Assembly (NCBI GenBank): GCA_913773715.1
Contig: CAJYHD010000525.1
Location: forward strand, 1-6,264
Reading direction: 5' to 3'
Length of the DNA stretch: 6,264 nt
Source of the DNA: an uncultured Sphingobium sp.
GTDB taxonomy: Bacteria; Pseudomonadota; Alphaproteobacteria; Sphingomonadales; Sphingomonadaceae
Shown here: positions 5,767 to 6,264 of the stretch, one piece after another
Layout of the letters: each line of letters begins with the position of its first letter
Position numbering within the stretch: position 1 is the stretch's first letter
Made by a program: the position numbers and the translations under genes
Notes under the pieces: generated by a model
Seen by the model: the letters and a program-made list of their open reading frames with translations, nothing else
What the model was told of the DNA's origin: nothing
The model's database searches: none

Positions 5767-6264
5767 TGAAACAGTCGACTGCACATCGTATTCGCGTCGC
5801 TATCTGCGTGCCTGCCCGTAACGAGGCGAAAGGGCTGCCAAGGCTTTTCGCGGCGCTGGATAGGCTCGACCGACAGGGCGTGGAGCCCGTCCTCTGTCTC
5901 ATGCTGGACGGCTGCAACGACGGGAGCGCGGCGGTGGCGCGCGACTACGCCGCGAATGCGTCGCTCCCGGTGTGGATCGACCATGCCACCCAGCCGGAGC
6001 CAAATGTGGGTCGTGCGCGACACGGTGCGATGCTGCTGGGCGAGCAGGCTTTGGACGGTAGCGGCCTTCTGCTGACCACCGACGCCGACAGCCTGCCCGC
6101 CGTCGATTGGCTGAAGGCGATGGTAGCGGCACTCGGCCAGGCCGATGTCGTCGCGGGCAAGGTGGTGCGCTCCGTTACCCGGCCAAATCCGGTTCAGGAT
6201 CGCCTCGAACGATATTATGAATCGCTCTACGCGATGCGGCGCGCACTCGATCCCGTCGTGTGGG
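5766..6264 (+). CDS. Family 2 glycosyltransferase (GT-A fold), partial (N-terminal 166 residues)
   Basis: The protein starts at ATG 5766; an in-frame stop at 5736-5738 rules out a longer form, and the gene runs off the right edge. AICVPARNEAKGLPRLFAAL at 12-31 is the first strand and helix of the GT-A nucleotide-sugar fold. LDGCNDGSAAVA at 47-58 replaces the usual DGSTDGT, and NVGRARHGAM at 80-89 follows. TTDADSLPAVDWL at 104-116 contains the DAD (DXD) metal and sugar-nucleotide site. No membrane segment is present in the visible part. The D-G-C-x-D-G-S variant is, from memory, typical of glycosyltransferases encoded beside PIG-L deacetylase and SAM methyltransferase genes in some proteobacteria, so those may lie just beyond the edge. 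Donor and acceptor are unknown. No ribosome site is visible before the start. Confidence 0.85.
   Translation, partial: MKQSTAHRIRVAICVPARNEAKGLPRLFAALDRLDRQGVEPVLCLMLDGCNDGSAAVARDYAANASLPVWIDHATQPEPNVGRARHGAMLLGEQALDGSGLLLTTDADSLPAVDWLKAMVAALGQADVVAGKVVRSVTRPNPVQDRLERYYESLYAMRRALDPVVW

Overview
The window is GC-rich bacterial DNA that reads like an alphaproteobacterium, most likely a sphingomonad (Sphingomonas or a relative). That placement is an inference from base composition, the style of the exported peptidase, and a lipoprotein type I associate with this group. No rRNA, tRNA, CRISPR array, insertion sequence or phage gene is visible. Genes occupy most of the window. The one long stretch without a confident gene is about 5322-5765.

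Layout. (1) 1-1655, minus: the first 551 residues of an exported S9 (dipeptidyl peptidase IV-like) serine peptidase, running off the left edge before its catalytic triad. (2) 1727-2614, plus: a complete LysR-type regulator, divergent from the peptidase across only 71 bp. This gap holds a dyad overlapping the peptidase's likely -10 box, so a regulator-target pair is plausible. (3) 2657-2683: a strong hairpin between convergent genes. (4) 2709-3965, minus: a secreted protein with two GX2H motifs of the erythromycin esterase/ChaN-Tiki type. It begins at TTG behind a G8 tract, and a promoter-embedded palindrome precedes it. (5) 4047-4085: an 11-bp-arm hairpin within a near-direct repeat. (6) 4094-4537, minus: the C-terminal part of an NmrA-like NAD(P)-binding oxidoreductase lacking its Rossmann half, probably a decayed gene. 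(7) 4560-5321, minus: a putative lipoprotein with proline-rich segments on both sides of a conserved-looking domain. (8) 5322-5765: intergenic, with promoter-like sequences, nested inverted repeats and a tiny ORF whose stop overlaps the next start. (9) 5766-6264, plus: the N-terminal 166 residues of a family 2 glycosyltransferase, cut by the right edge.

The genes do not form one evident pathway. Three of them (S9 peptidase, GX2H protein, lipoprotein) encode exported products, so the neighbourhood is biased to the cell envelope and periplasm. The only convincing regulatory pairing is LysR with the peptidase. I see no clear novel multi-gene system. The best leads are the secreted GX2H protein with its unusual 5' region, the truncated oxidoreductase beside a repeat-flanked hairpin, and the overlapping leader ORF ahead of the glycosyltransferase.
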